A stretch of DNA of 33,587 nt from a virus, in IMG/VR virus record IMGVR_UViG_3300020473_000077, positions 1 to 33,587 of that record. The stretch is one strand, 5' to 3'. Of the stretch, positions 29,399 through 33,339 are shown in pieces (position 1 is the first letter of the stretch; each line of letters opens with the position of its first letter). The translations under genes were made by a program, and so were the position numbers. The notes beneath the pieces were generated by a model. The model searched no databases and had not been told where the DNA came from. It saw nothing but the letters and a program-made list of their open reading frames with translations.

Positions 29399-29800
29399 TT
29401 ACCTACTTGACTGCAAAACAAATTGTAATTCTTGTGTTGGAACGTCTATTCCAACTATGTCATATCGAATAACTACATCAAAATTATAATTTTCATAATT
29501 TGGAAATGCTCTTACATCCTTTAATCTCACTCTTGGTTCAAGTCTATTGATAGATTGACGTATTTCGTCAATAATAAGAGTAGAACTTATTTCATCAATG
29601 TTCTCAAAAACAGATTCTGTAAGTCGAGAACCAAAAGATGGGTCAAAAAATTTCTCTCCAGGTGTTGTAAAGACAATATTTCGCATAGAACGAGCAATTG
29701 CATTCTCATTTTTAATCGCGATAAGATCATTATTCAGTGGATTAGACTGAAATGTCATACTAAGGTCTTTAAATGCTCGACTTACCCGTTCTACTGGCAC
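29399..29800 (-). CDS. 25: gp25-like baseplate wedge protein (lysozyme-like fold), GTG start
   Basis: This 133-aa protein matches T4 gp25 (132 aa). The diagnostic stretch RSMRNIVFTTPGEKFFDPSFGSR (residues 38-60) carries the EKFF.P.FGS signature of gp25/GpW proteins, followed by an acidic VFENIDE and an EIRQSINRLEPRVRL helix-strand near 78-95. gp25 binds gp6 and nucleates sheath assembly at the baseplate. The start is GTG at 29800; the conserved N-terminal PVERVSRAFKDLSMTF begins right after it and no ATG lies nearby upstream in frame. The motif TTAATAAATAAA lies 19 nt before this start, which supports gp25 as the first gene of the late structural transcript. Confidence 0.93.
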   Translation of the reverse strand: MPVERVSRAFKDLSMTFQSNPLNNDLIAIKNENAIARSMRNIVFTTPGEKFFDPSFGSRLTESVFENIDEISSTLIIDEIRQSINRLEPRVRLKDVRAFPNYENYNFDVVIRYDIVGIDVPTQELQFVLQSSR

Positions 29801-29819
29801 ACTAATACAGCGATTATCT

Positions 29820-29831
29820 TTTATTTATTAA
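29820..29831 (-). promoter_or_regulatory. Late-type promoter motif TTAATAAATAAA before gp25
   Basis: The minus-strand motif is identical over 12 bases to the one before gp8 and lies 19 nt upstream of the gp25 GTG, inside the 49-nt gap after the acidic 48-aa gene. It probably opens the long baseplate and neck transcript. Confidence 0.55.
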
Positions 29832-29849
29832 GGATTGCAAACGATTGTT

Positions 29850-29996
29850 TCAAATAATCATAGTTTGATCGTCATATTCAAGTTCATCATCATCAAAATC
29901 CCCAAAAATTTCACTTTGAACCAAATCATCACGTTTTTTTGGAGTAAGATGGTCGTTAGAGACCTCTCTTAGCATCTTTTTCTTGGGGTTTTCCAT
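29850..29996 (-). CDS. Small acidic 48-aa protein, unrecognised
   Basis: A short reading frame of 48 codons plus TGA. The sequence has a basic N-terminal third (MENPKKKMLREVSNDH) and a strongly acidic C-terminal half (SEIFGDFDDDELEYDD), with no Cys, no membrane segment and a single Thr-Met-Ile-Ile end. It fills the gap between the oxygenase gene and gp25 on the same strand, and the composition is protein-like rather than random AT-rich translation. A TTAAATA motif overlapping the oxygenase stop (TAA at 30022-30024) could be a weak late promoter. The function is unknown. The acidic tail could bind a basic partner, but nothing in the sequence tells which. Confidence 0.6.
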   Translation of the reverse strand: MENPKKKMLREVSNDHLTPKKRDDLVQSEIFGDFDDDELEYDDQTMII

Positions 29997-30021
29997 AATT
30001 TTAGTACTTTTGTTTTACTAT

Positions 30022-30726
30022 TTAACCATTAGTATAATCTGTTGCGTTTAACATTAACTTAAAATCCCACCATCCAGTTAAAATATACTTCGATTGGGTC
30101 TTACTTGTGACTCCTTTATGTGGATGAGTCCAAAATGCAGGCCAAATTAAGATATCTCCTGCTCTAGGTTGGAATAATTTTCTTTGAGTTGGAAATATAG
30201 TAAAACCTTCATCAGTTACATCATTCAAATATACCATCCATACCAACATTCTAGTTAAACAACTACCGTTATTCTCACAATGGAGACCAAAATAACCCTC
30301 ATTAGGTTTATATCTCTGCAATTTATACCATCTTTCAAATTTCCATGCATTTAAAAAGTTTATATAAGGGTATTTTTTCTTATAATCTTCTAAAGCAGCA
30401 TTTAAATCTCCTATAAAAAGTTCATTATAGGGATTTGGGTATCCTTCTTCTATATAAATTTCTTTACATATCTTTTGTTTTTCATCAATTCTCTGTTCAG
30501 GTCCAATAGTACCATCATTATGCTTTTTTTCTGTTTCAAATAGTTCGATAGCACGATTACAATTCTCTTTTGAAACTGCTCCTTGCTTTAAAAAAATAAA
30601 ATCATCCACCTCTTCAGGAGTCATGTTAGTTTTAACGCCATGAATTTGCTGAAGATCGTCATTTAGATCTTTACATTCAGCATCTAGCATTATTCTTGGA
30701 AATTCTGAATTTAGTTTTTCTACCAT
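30022..30726 (-). CDS. 2OG-Fe(II) oxygenase, prolyl 4-hydroxylase-like
   Basis: This 234-aa protein has the C-terminal double-stranded beta-helix pattern of 2-oxoglutarate/Fe(II) dioxygenases: LQRYKPNEGYFGLHCEN (H149 and E151), VWMVYLNDV near 162-170, FTIFPTQ, RAGDILIWPAFWTHPHKG (H203) and SKYILTGWW (K213). The spacing H203 to K213 (10 residues) fits prolyl 4-hydroxylases, with Lys binding the 2OG carboxylate. The first metal motif is His-x-Glu instead of the usual His-x-Asp. The N-terminal 100 residues hold a charged helical lead (MTPEEVDDFIFLKQGAVSKE). Such enzymes are frequent in marine T4-like phages, with unproven substrates; virion proteins or host proteins are both possible. The ATG lies 15 nt after the intrinsic terminator of the upstream unit. 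No strong SD is seen. Confidence 0.88.
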   Translation of the reverse strand: MVEKLNSEFPRIMLDAECKDLNDDLQQIHGVKTNMTPEEVDDFIFLKQGAVSKENCNRAIELFETEKKHNDGTIGPEQRIDEKQKICKEIYIEEGYPNPYNELFIGDLNAALEDYKKKYPYINFLNAWKFERWYKLQRYKPNEGYFGLHCENNGSCLTRMLVWMVYLNDVTDEGFTIFPTQRKLFQPRAGDILIWPAFWTHPHKGVTSKTQSKYILTGWWDFKLMLNATDYTNG

Positions 30727-30740
30727 GACTTAATTTTATA

Positions 30741-30765
30741 TAAAAAAATGGGGGATTGCTCCCCC
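30741..30765 (-). terminator. Intrinsic terminator with GCAA (GNRA) tetraloop
   Basis: On the minus strand, five bases after the stop of the 48-aa basic protein, GGGGGA-GCAA-TCCCCC forms a 6-bp stem closed by a GNRA tetraloop. It is followed by A and seven T. It ends the unit formed by the glycosyltransferase-like gene and the small basic gene. Confidence 0.9.
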
Positions 30766-30770
30766 TATTG

Positions 30771-30917
30771 TTATTTGCCTTGTCCTCTGTACTTCTTTTT
30801 TGCTTTATTGCGAGAAGTTGCGGATAGGAGTGTGTTAACCGAGCGTCCTTGACGAGTTTTTTTGGGCATCGAGACGAGTTGGACGGTCCCCCATGCACCT
30901 GATGTAGATTTTGCCAT
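30771..30917 (-). CDS. Conserved 48-aa very basic phage protein
   Basis: The 48-codon frame reads MAKSTSGAWGTVQLVSMPKK, then TRQGRSVNTLLSATSRN, then KAKKKYRGQGK. Twelve of 48 residues are Lys or Arg, concentrated in the last 12 (KAKKKYRGQGK), with no acidic residue. I recognise this as a small protein recurring in T4-like marine cyanophages (from memory, not checked); the function is unknown. The composition suggests nucleic-acid or ribosome binding. The start overlaps the stop of the upstream glycosyltransferase-like gene by one base (TAATG), and a terminator follows within five bases, so it is the last gene of a two-gene transcript. A competing 73-aa frame in the same DNA is unlikely, because it runs into the oxygenase gene and through the terminator. 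Confidence 0.85.
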   Translation of the reverse strand: MAKSTSGAWGTVQLVSMPKKTRQGRSVNTLLSATSRNKAKKKYRGQGK

Positions 30918-31684
30918 TAAATCACCCTAGTCTTTTCATGTCCTACACGTATGCGAGGGTCGCACCATGTCTCAATATCTGCTTCTTTAGCATCTAGGCA
31001 GAAAGACACGTCCTCACCACACATATCCTGTACTGCACCAGATTCAAAGACTTGCATCTTAGGAGCAAACCAAGGATATTCAAGATTTTCAAAAACACCG
31101 TGCTTAATTAACACCCAACCAAAACCAGTATAGTCAACTGTGAAAGGTTTGTTGCGTTTGCCCATAGACTCAACAGTCTCGTGATTCATAACTCCCCCAT
31201 TCTTACGGAAGTCATCTTCTTCTAACCAATGTGCAACTGAGGTAGTATGTCCGTCTTCTGTAGCATACCAGCCTGCTGCGATTTGTCTTTCTTCACCACT
31301 CGCAGGAACTGCTAGATCGCAGAGTTGCCAGAACTTCTCAGGAGTAAAGACAATATCATTATCAATCCAAAGTTGGTAGTCATACTGTAACTTACCGTCC
31401 CAAGGTATTTGCTTAGGTCCACGAAGAACATTTGCTCCAAGACACTTACATCTTGCAAAGTTCACCATCGATGAATAATCTTGAGATATCTGAATACTCA
31501 TTCCAGACTGCACCATATCAAAGCACAGTTGTACAAAATTCTTTAAAAAGGTATATGAACAACCTCTGCCAGGTAGACAGAATACAATTGTCTTACCTTT
31601 CATTCTCTGCTTAATCGCAGGAATGTCCCAACTAGGAGCTTCCTTAGTGGGTGCTTTGGCTTTAACAGTAAATCCTTTTGCCAT
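30917..31684 (-). CDS. Glycosyltransferase-like protein (GT-A fold, DxD-type motif)
   Basis: This 255-aa protein begins with a Lys/Pro-rich lead (residues 1-30), then KTIVFCLPGRGCSYTFLKNF (31-50), which looks like the first beta strand and helix of a nucleotide-sugar-binding domain. YQLWIDNDIVFTPEKF (104-117) contains Asp108-Asn-Asp110, the expected DxD metal/nucleotide-sugar motif. DYTGFGWVLIK (184-194), GEDVSFCLDA (223-232) and VGHEKTRVI at the end (His249) follow the acceptor-side E-D and late His pattern of GT-A glycosyltransferases. Phage-borne enzymes of this type glycosylate DNA, virion or surface structures; the acceptor cannot be told here. A perfect sigma70-type promoter lies just upstream, giving a leader of about 16 nt, and the gene is coupled to the small basic gene downstream. 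Confidence 0.7.
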   Translation of the reverse strand: MAKGFTVKAKAPTKEAPSWDIPAIKQRMKGKTIVFCLPGRGCSYTFLKNFVQLCFDMVQSGMSIQISQDYSSMVNFARCKCLGANVLRGPKQIPWDGKLQYDYQLWIDNDIVFTPEKFWQLCDLAVPASGEERQIAAGWYATEDGHTTSVAHWLEEDDFRKNGGVMNHETVESMGKRNKPFTVDYTGFGWVLIKHGVFENLEYPWFAPKMQVFESGAVQDMCGEDVSFCLDAKEADIETWCDPRIRVGHEKTRVI

Positions 31685-31706
31685 AATTCGTAATTACTTC
31701 ATTTCA

Positions 31707-31735
31707 ATTATAATGCAATTCTATGTATATGTCAA
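31707..31735 (-). promoter_or_regulatory. Perfect-consensus sigma70 promoter TTGACA-17-TATAAT
   Basis: On the minus strand, TTGACA (31735-31730), a 17-nt spacer and TATAAT (31712-31707) lie just before the glycosyltransferase-like gene (ATG at 31684). The predicted transcript start is near 31700. The TGA within TTGACA is the stop codon of the upstream 79-aa gene. Both hexamers are exact matches to the bacterial housekeeping consensus, suggesting strong early transcription by host polymerase. Confidence 0.85.
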
Positions 31736-31971
31736 TAAGAATCTCCCCCTTGTGGTTCGGTATATATTCTCACAGGTCCACCAACACCTACTGTGGGGGC
31801 AGCTTTCTCATAACTTAAATCATCTGCGTCGTAATCTGTTTTTAATAACCCTACCATTACGTTGAGTAGTTCCCATGTCTCTTCAAATTCTTCCTGTTTT
31901 AAATTATGATACAAGCACCTATCTTTGGCATATATGTGATACGTTATAATATTTTCCTTTTCAGACTCCAT
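31732..31971 (-). CDS. Conserved small cyanophage-type hypothetical protein (79 aa)
   Basis: The core YHIYAKDRCLYHNLKQEEF (residues 11-29), TWELLNVMVGLLKTDY (32-47) and DDLSYE (50-55) resembles small uncharacterised proteins I associate with T4-like cyanophages. There is no signal peptide or membrane segment; the middle is predicted helical and the last 24 residues (AAPTVGVGGPVRIYTEPQGG) look disordered. Its stop codon lies inside the -35 box of the next promoter. The upstream 274 nt are gene-free and hold the promoter at 32184-32212, so its mRNA should have a leader of about 200 nt unless a weaker proximal promoter is used. Confidence 0.8.
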   Translation of the reverse strand: MESEKENIITYHIYAKDRCLYHNLKQEEFEETWELLNVMVGLLKTDYDADDLSYEKAAPTVGVGGPVRIYTEPQGGDSY

Positions 31972-31988
31972 TTTTTCTGGGGGATTTT

Positions 31989-32015
31989 TTTATATAGCAA
32001 ACCTGAGAAGGTCAA
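31989..32015 (-). promoter_or_regulatory. Possible weak proximal promoter for the 79-aa gene
   Basis: The minus strand has TTGACC (32015-32010) and TATAAA (31994-31989) with a 15-nt spacer, 17 nt before the ATG. The spacing is short of the 17-nt optimum, so this is tentative. Confidence 0.3.
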
Positions 32016-32113
32016 AAAAAATTTTCGTGGAATTTATATATAGCTCTCGAATTCGGTTCGTTGTAGGTTAGGGACTTTCACTTTTTTATAAACGGCAACG
32101 CCCGCACCGCACG

Positions 32114-32205
32114 ATAACACATAAGGGGCAAATAACTGTCCTAAACTGTCAAGAACTCATAACGCACTAAGTGTATATAATTCATCATAACATTAAAGGG
32201 GCAAA
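32114..32205. repeat. Direct repeat of a 19-bp element (ATAACAnnnAAGGGGCAAA)
   Basis: The plus strand has ATAACACATAAGGGGCAAA at 32114-32132 and ATAACATTAAAGGGGCAAA at 32187-32205, 16 of 19 identical and 73 bp apart from start to start. The second copy forms the spacer and -10 side of the TTGACA promoter; the first copy has TTGACA and GGACA elements nearby but no good -10. It looks like a duplicated promoter or operator, one copy decayed. Confidence 0.65.
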
Positions 32206-32212
32206 GTGTCAA
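32184..32212 (-). promoter_or_regulatory. Sigma70-type promoter TTGACA-17-TATGAT
   Basis: On the minus strand, TTGACA (32212-32207), a 17-nt spacer and TATGAT (32189-32184) point toward the 79-aa gene. A GGGGCA/TGCCCC inverted repeat (32198-32203 with 32218-32223) brackets the -35 box. It could act as an operator, or as a weak terminator for the 41-aa gene upstream. Confidence 0.75.
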
Positions 32213-32245
32213 CAACCTGCCCCCAATCTGTTTACTAATTGTTAC

Positions 32246-32371
32246 TTATAGTGCCGTATCTTCCACCTCCACAATATCATCCAAGACTGCCAAAATATCC
32301 GCACCATTGTTTGCATTTTCTAGCAAGAATTCTGCAAAGTTCGGTGATACTCTGTTCACGTAATCTGCCAT
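32246..32371 (-). CDS. 41-aa acidic small protein, unrecognised
   Basis: A short frame of 41 codons plus TAA encodes MADYVNRVSPNFAEFLLENA followed by NNGADILAVLDDIVEVEDTAL. The sequence is amphipathic-helical and acidic, with regular hydrophobic spacing (FAEFLLENA, ILAVLDDIV), which is typical of a folded helical hairpin and unlike random translation of AT-rich DNA. It lies on the same strand as its neighbours, 71 nt after the 90-aa gene. Upstream on the minus strand there is CTGACA but no good -10 at 17 nt. The function is unknown; similar tiny acidic proteins are common in the early regions of T4-like phages, where some bind host enzymes. Confidence 0.7.
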   Translation of the reverse strand: MADYVNRVSPNFAEFLLENANNGADILAVLDDIVEVEDTAL

Positions 32372-32442
32372 AATAAGTTGTTAATAATTGTACTGAAATT
32401 AAGAGTGTCAGACCCTTACATAAGAGGGACACTTTAATAGCT

Positions 32443-32715
32443 TCAGTTATAATAATTCAACGGACAATCTACGTCTTCTATGTAACACTTACAGTCCTCA
32501 ATCTCTTGCATTTCTAATACTTTTCTCCAATCAATTTCTCTTGGATTAAAGTCATCAAGCACGTCTAATTCTAGTGTTATTCTATACTTAGTCTTCTGTC
32601 CGTATGTGTAAGAAACTGACATGAGATTAGAGGGTTGGGGGTGATACTTAGTATTATAATATGATTGTGGAAAAGTGTCAATAATTACAGTATTATTATG
32701 TATAAATCTTGACAT
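32443..32715 (-). CDS. 90-aa hypothetical protein
   Basis: The protein has a beta-strand-like N-terminal half with alternating polar residues (MSRFIHNNTVIIDTF, SVSYTYGQKTKYRITLELDV) and a C-terminal half VLDDFNPREIDWRKVLEMQE followed by DCKCYIEDVDCPLNYYN. The DDFNPxEIDWxKxL pattern resembles small uncharacterised proteins I associate with T4-like cyanophages. Three Cys residues near the end (CKC and DC) could bind a metal or stay reduced. There is no signal peptide. A TTTTCCACA DnaA-box-like site (32666-32674) falls inside the coding sequence. GTAGGG lies about 18 nt before the ATG. The function is unknown. Confidence 0.75.
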   Translation of the reverse strand: MSRFIHNNTVIIDTFPQSYYNTKYHPQPSNLMSVSYTYGQKTKYRITLELDVLDDFNPREIDWRKVLEMQEIEDCKCYIEDVDCPLNYYN

Positions 32716-32755
32716 TTATAAAATTGTAATATCCCTACAAAATATAAACGAGGGT

Positions 32756-32785
32756 TTGACAATTAAACCGAGTTCGTGTTATACT
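32756..32785 (+). promoter_or_regulatory. Plus-strand sigma70-type promoter TTGACA-18-TATACT
   Basis: TTGACA (32756-32761), an 18-nt spacer and TATACT (32780-32785) point away from all genes in the window. The -10 box sits inside a CCGAG...CTCGG inverted repeat (32768-32772 with 32789-32793), which could be an operator. No plus-strand gene follows: the first ATG downstream, near 32974, gives only 14 codons. The transcript would therefore be non-coding, antisense to the small minus-strand genes beyond 33044 if it is long enough. Confidence 0.6.
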
Positions 32786-32829
32786 CTGCTCGGTAAGATC
32801 ACTATAAAATCAACACTTTATTTCACATA

Positions 32830-33014
32830 TTATCCACAGTAACTAACAACAATTCCACACGTATTCCACTACATTACTAACACTTTTCCACACACTTGTT
32901 GAAAAGAGATACATTAAGCACCCCTATTTATTAGACCATTTTTATTACTAATTAAACGTAATTTAACTGAATTATGTATAGTTTTCCACAGAAATGCCTC
33001 CTAGTTGTGGAAAA
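32830..33014. repeat. Cluster of DnaA-box-like 9-mers (TTATCCACA / TTTTCCACA)
   Basis: Exact sites: TTATCCACA at 32830-32838 (+), TTTTCCACA at 32884-32892 (+), 32982-32990 (+) and 33006-33014 (-). Near matches: AATTCCACA at 32851-32859 and TATTCCACT at 32862-32870. Another exact copy lies outside at 32666-32674 (-), inside the 90-aa gene. By eye I found only 8-of-9 matches elsewhere (for example near 11800 and 20570). Confidence 0.65.
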
Positions 33015-33015
33015 C
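32981..33015. repeat. Perfect 10-bp inverted repeat with AGGAGG in the loop
   Basis: GTTTTCCACA (32981-32990) and TGTGGAAAAC (33006-33015) are perfect inverted repeats around a 15-nt loop. On the minus strand the loop carries AGGAGG, a full Shine-Dalgarno sequence, followed 7 nt later by GTG and a five-codon frame (GTG GAA AAC TAT ACA TAA). The arms are two opposed TTTTCCACA boxes. Confidence 0.75.
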
Positions 33016-33043
33016 TAAGAGACAAATCGTGTTTAATTGTTAT

Positions 33044-33175
33044 CTAATAGTTGTGTAATGTACGGTAAGGTTTATAACAATATTGCCTCTGTTTTTCCTC
33101 TTCTTGCTTATACTTTTCTACTAATGATTTGTACTCTTTAGTATCAAGTATAGGTGGTAATTCAGGTGTGTTCAT
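33044..33175 (-). CDS. 43-aa charged small protein, unrecognised
   Basis: A 43-codon frame plus TAG encodes MNTPELPPILDTKEYKSLVE followed by KYKQEEEKQRQYCYKPYRTLHNY. It has a Pro-rich start, then a highly charged helical stretch (residues 13-31), then an aromatic Tyr-rich end. It starts two bases after the stop of the 53-aa gene (TGA TT ATG), so the two are probably translated together. The same strand, tight packing and non-random composition argue that it is real. The function is unknown. Confidence 0.65.
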   Translation of the reverse strand: MNTPELPPILDTKEYKSLVEKYKQEEEKQRQYCYKPYRTLHNY

Positions 33176-33177
33176 AA

Positions 33178-33339
33178 TCAATTAGTGAATGGGATTACAG
33201 GTATTTGTTTGTATATAACTTGCTCTGATTGTGTATATGATTCTAATAACTTATGATCTCTTTTTGCTGCCCATACATTAACACTTAGTACGAATATTAT
33301 ACCACTAAGTGTTAGTAATGTCCATCTAATTTTACTCAT
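33178..33339 (-). CDS. 53-aa small membrane protein, unrecognised
   Basis: A 53-codon frame plus TGA has MSKIRW, a hydrophobic span TLLTLSGIIFVLSVNVWAA (residues 7-25), then the charged KRDHKLLESYTQSEQ and a short VIYKQIPVIPFTN end. This is a one-pass membrane protein or an uncleaved signal anchor; the basic residues before the span predict N-terminus in, C-terminus outside the inner membrane. VWAA-K could also be read as a signal-peptidase site. The ATG overlaps the stop of the upstream partial gene (ATGA), and the 43-aa gene follows after two bases. It may be a host-envelope modifier, but this is a guess from topology alone. Confidence 0.7.
   Translation of the reverse strand: MSKIRWTLLTLSGIIFVLSVNVWAAKRDHKLLESYTQSEQVIYKQIPVIPFTN

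Larger units (their letters stand above)
31972..32245. other. Gene-free regulatory stretch between the 79-aa and 41-aa genes
   Basis: No reading frame above 15 codons with a plausible start is seen on the minus strand, and nothing convincing on the plus strand. The stretch holds a strong minus-strand promoter, a duplicated GGGGCAAA element, a GC-richer patch near 32090-32112, a TATATATAAATT tract (minus strand, near 32031-32042) that half-resembles a late promoter, and a possible proximal promoter next to the 79-aa gene. It probably serves as the control region of the 79-aa gene. Confidence 0.6.
32716..33043. other. Gene-free stretch with DnaA-box cluster and plus-strand promoter: candidate replication origin or regulatory RNA locus
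   Basis: These 328 nt have no convincing gene on either strand. They hold a plus-strand sigma70-type promoter, one TTATCCACA and three exact TTTTCCACA sites, several near matches, a 10-bp inverted repeat and AT-rich runs (32921-32980). TTATCCACA is the E. coli DnaA box and TTTTCCACA is, to my knowledge, the form used in Synechococcus. A promoter firing into a non-coding AT-rich tract full of DnaA boxes is what an origin with an RNA primer would look like. This reading is inference. Confidence 0.4.

Noticed and set aside
44-29857. Plus-strand frames of 60-130 codons opposite the structural genes
   Set aside because: They are antisense shadows of strongly supported minus-strand genes, low in complexity (Ser/Asn/Ile-rich) and without promoters or ribosome sites.
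30733-30742. TATATAAAAT as a late promoter for the oxygenase gene
   Set aside because: It lies only 6 nt before the ATG, leaving no room for a leader, and overlaps the T-tract of the terminator.
30677-30898. 73-codon minus-strand frame across the terminator
   Set aside because: It overlaps the better 48-aa frame (which has a coupled start) and the start of the oxygenase, runs through the intrinsic terminator, and its translation has no protein-like pattern.
32041-32110. Possible tRNA (GGTTCG near 32055)
   Set aside because: No acceptor stem, anticodon arm or CCA-adjacent pairing could be assembled around it.
32398-32434. GTGTC...GACAC dyad with inner CCCT/AGGG between the 90-aa and 41-aa genes as a terminator
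   Set aside because: The stem is short and bulged, and no T-tract follows on the minus strand.
32840-32915. 23-codon minus-strand frame (starting MYLFSTSVWK) with AGGGG upstream and a TAATAAATA tract
   Set aside because: Too short and composed mostly of DnaA-box sequence read in frame; the region is better explained by the boxes.
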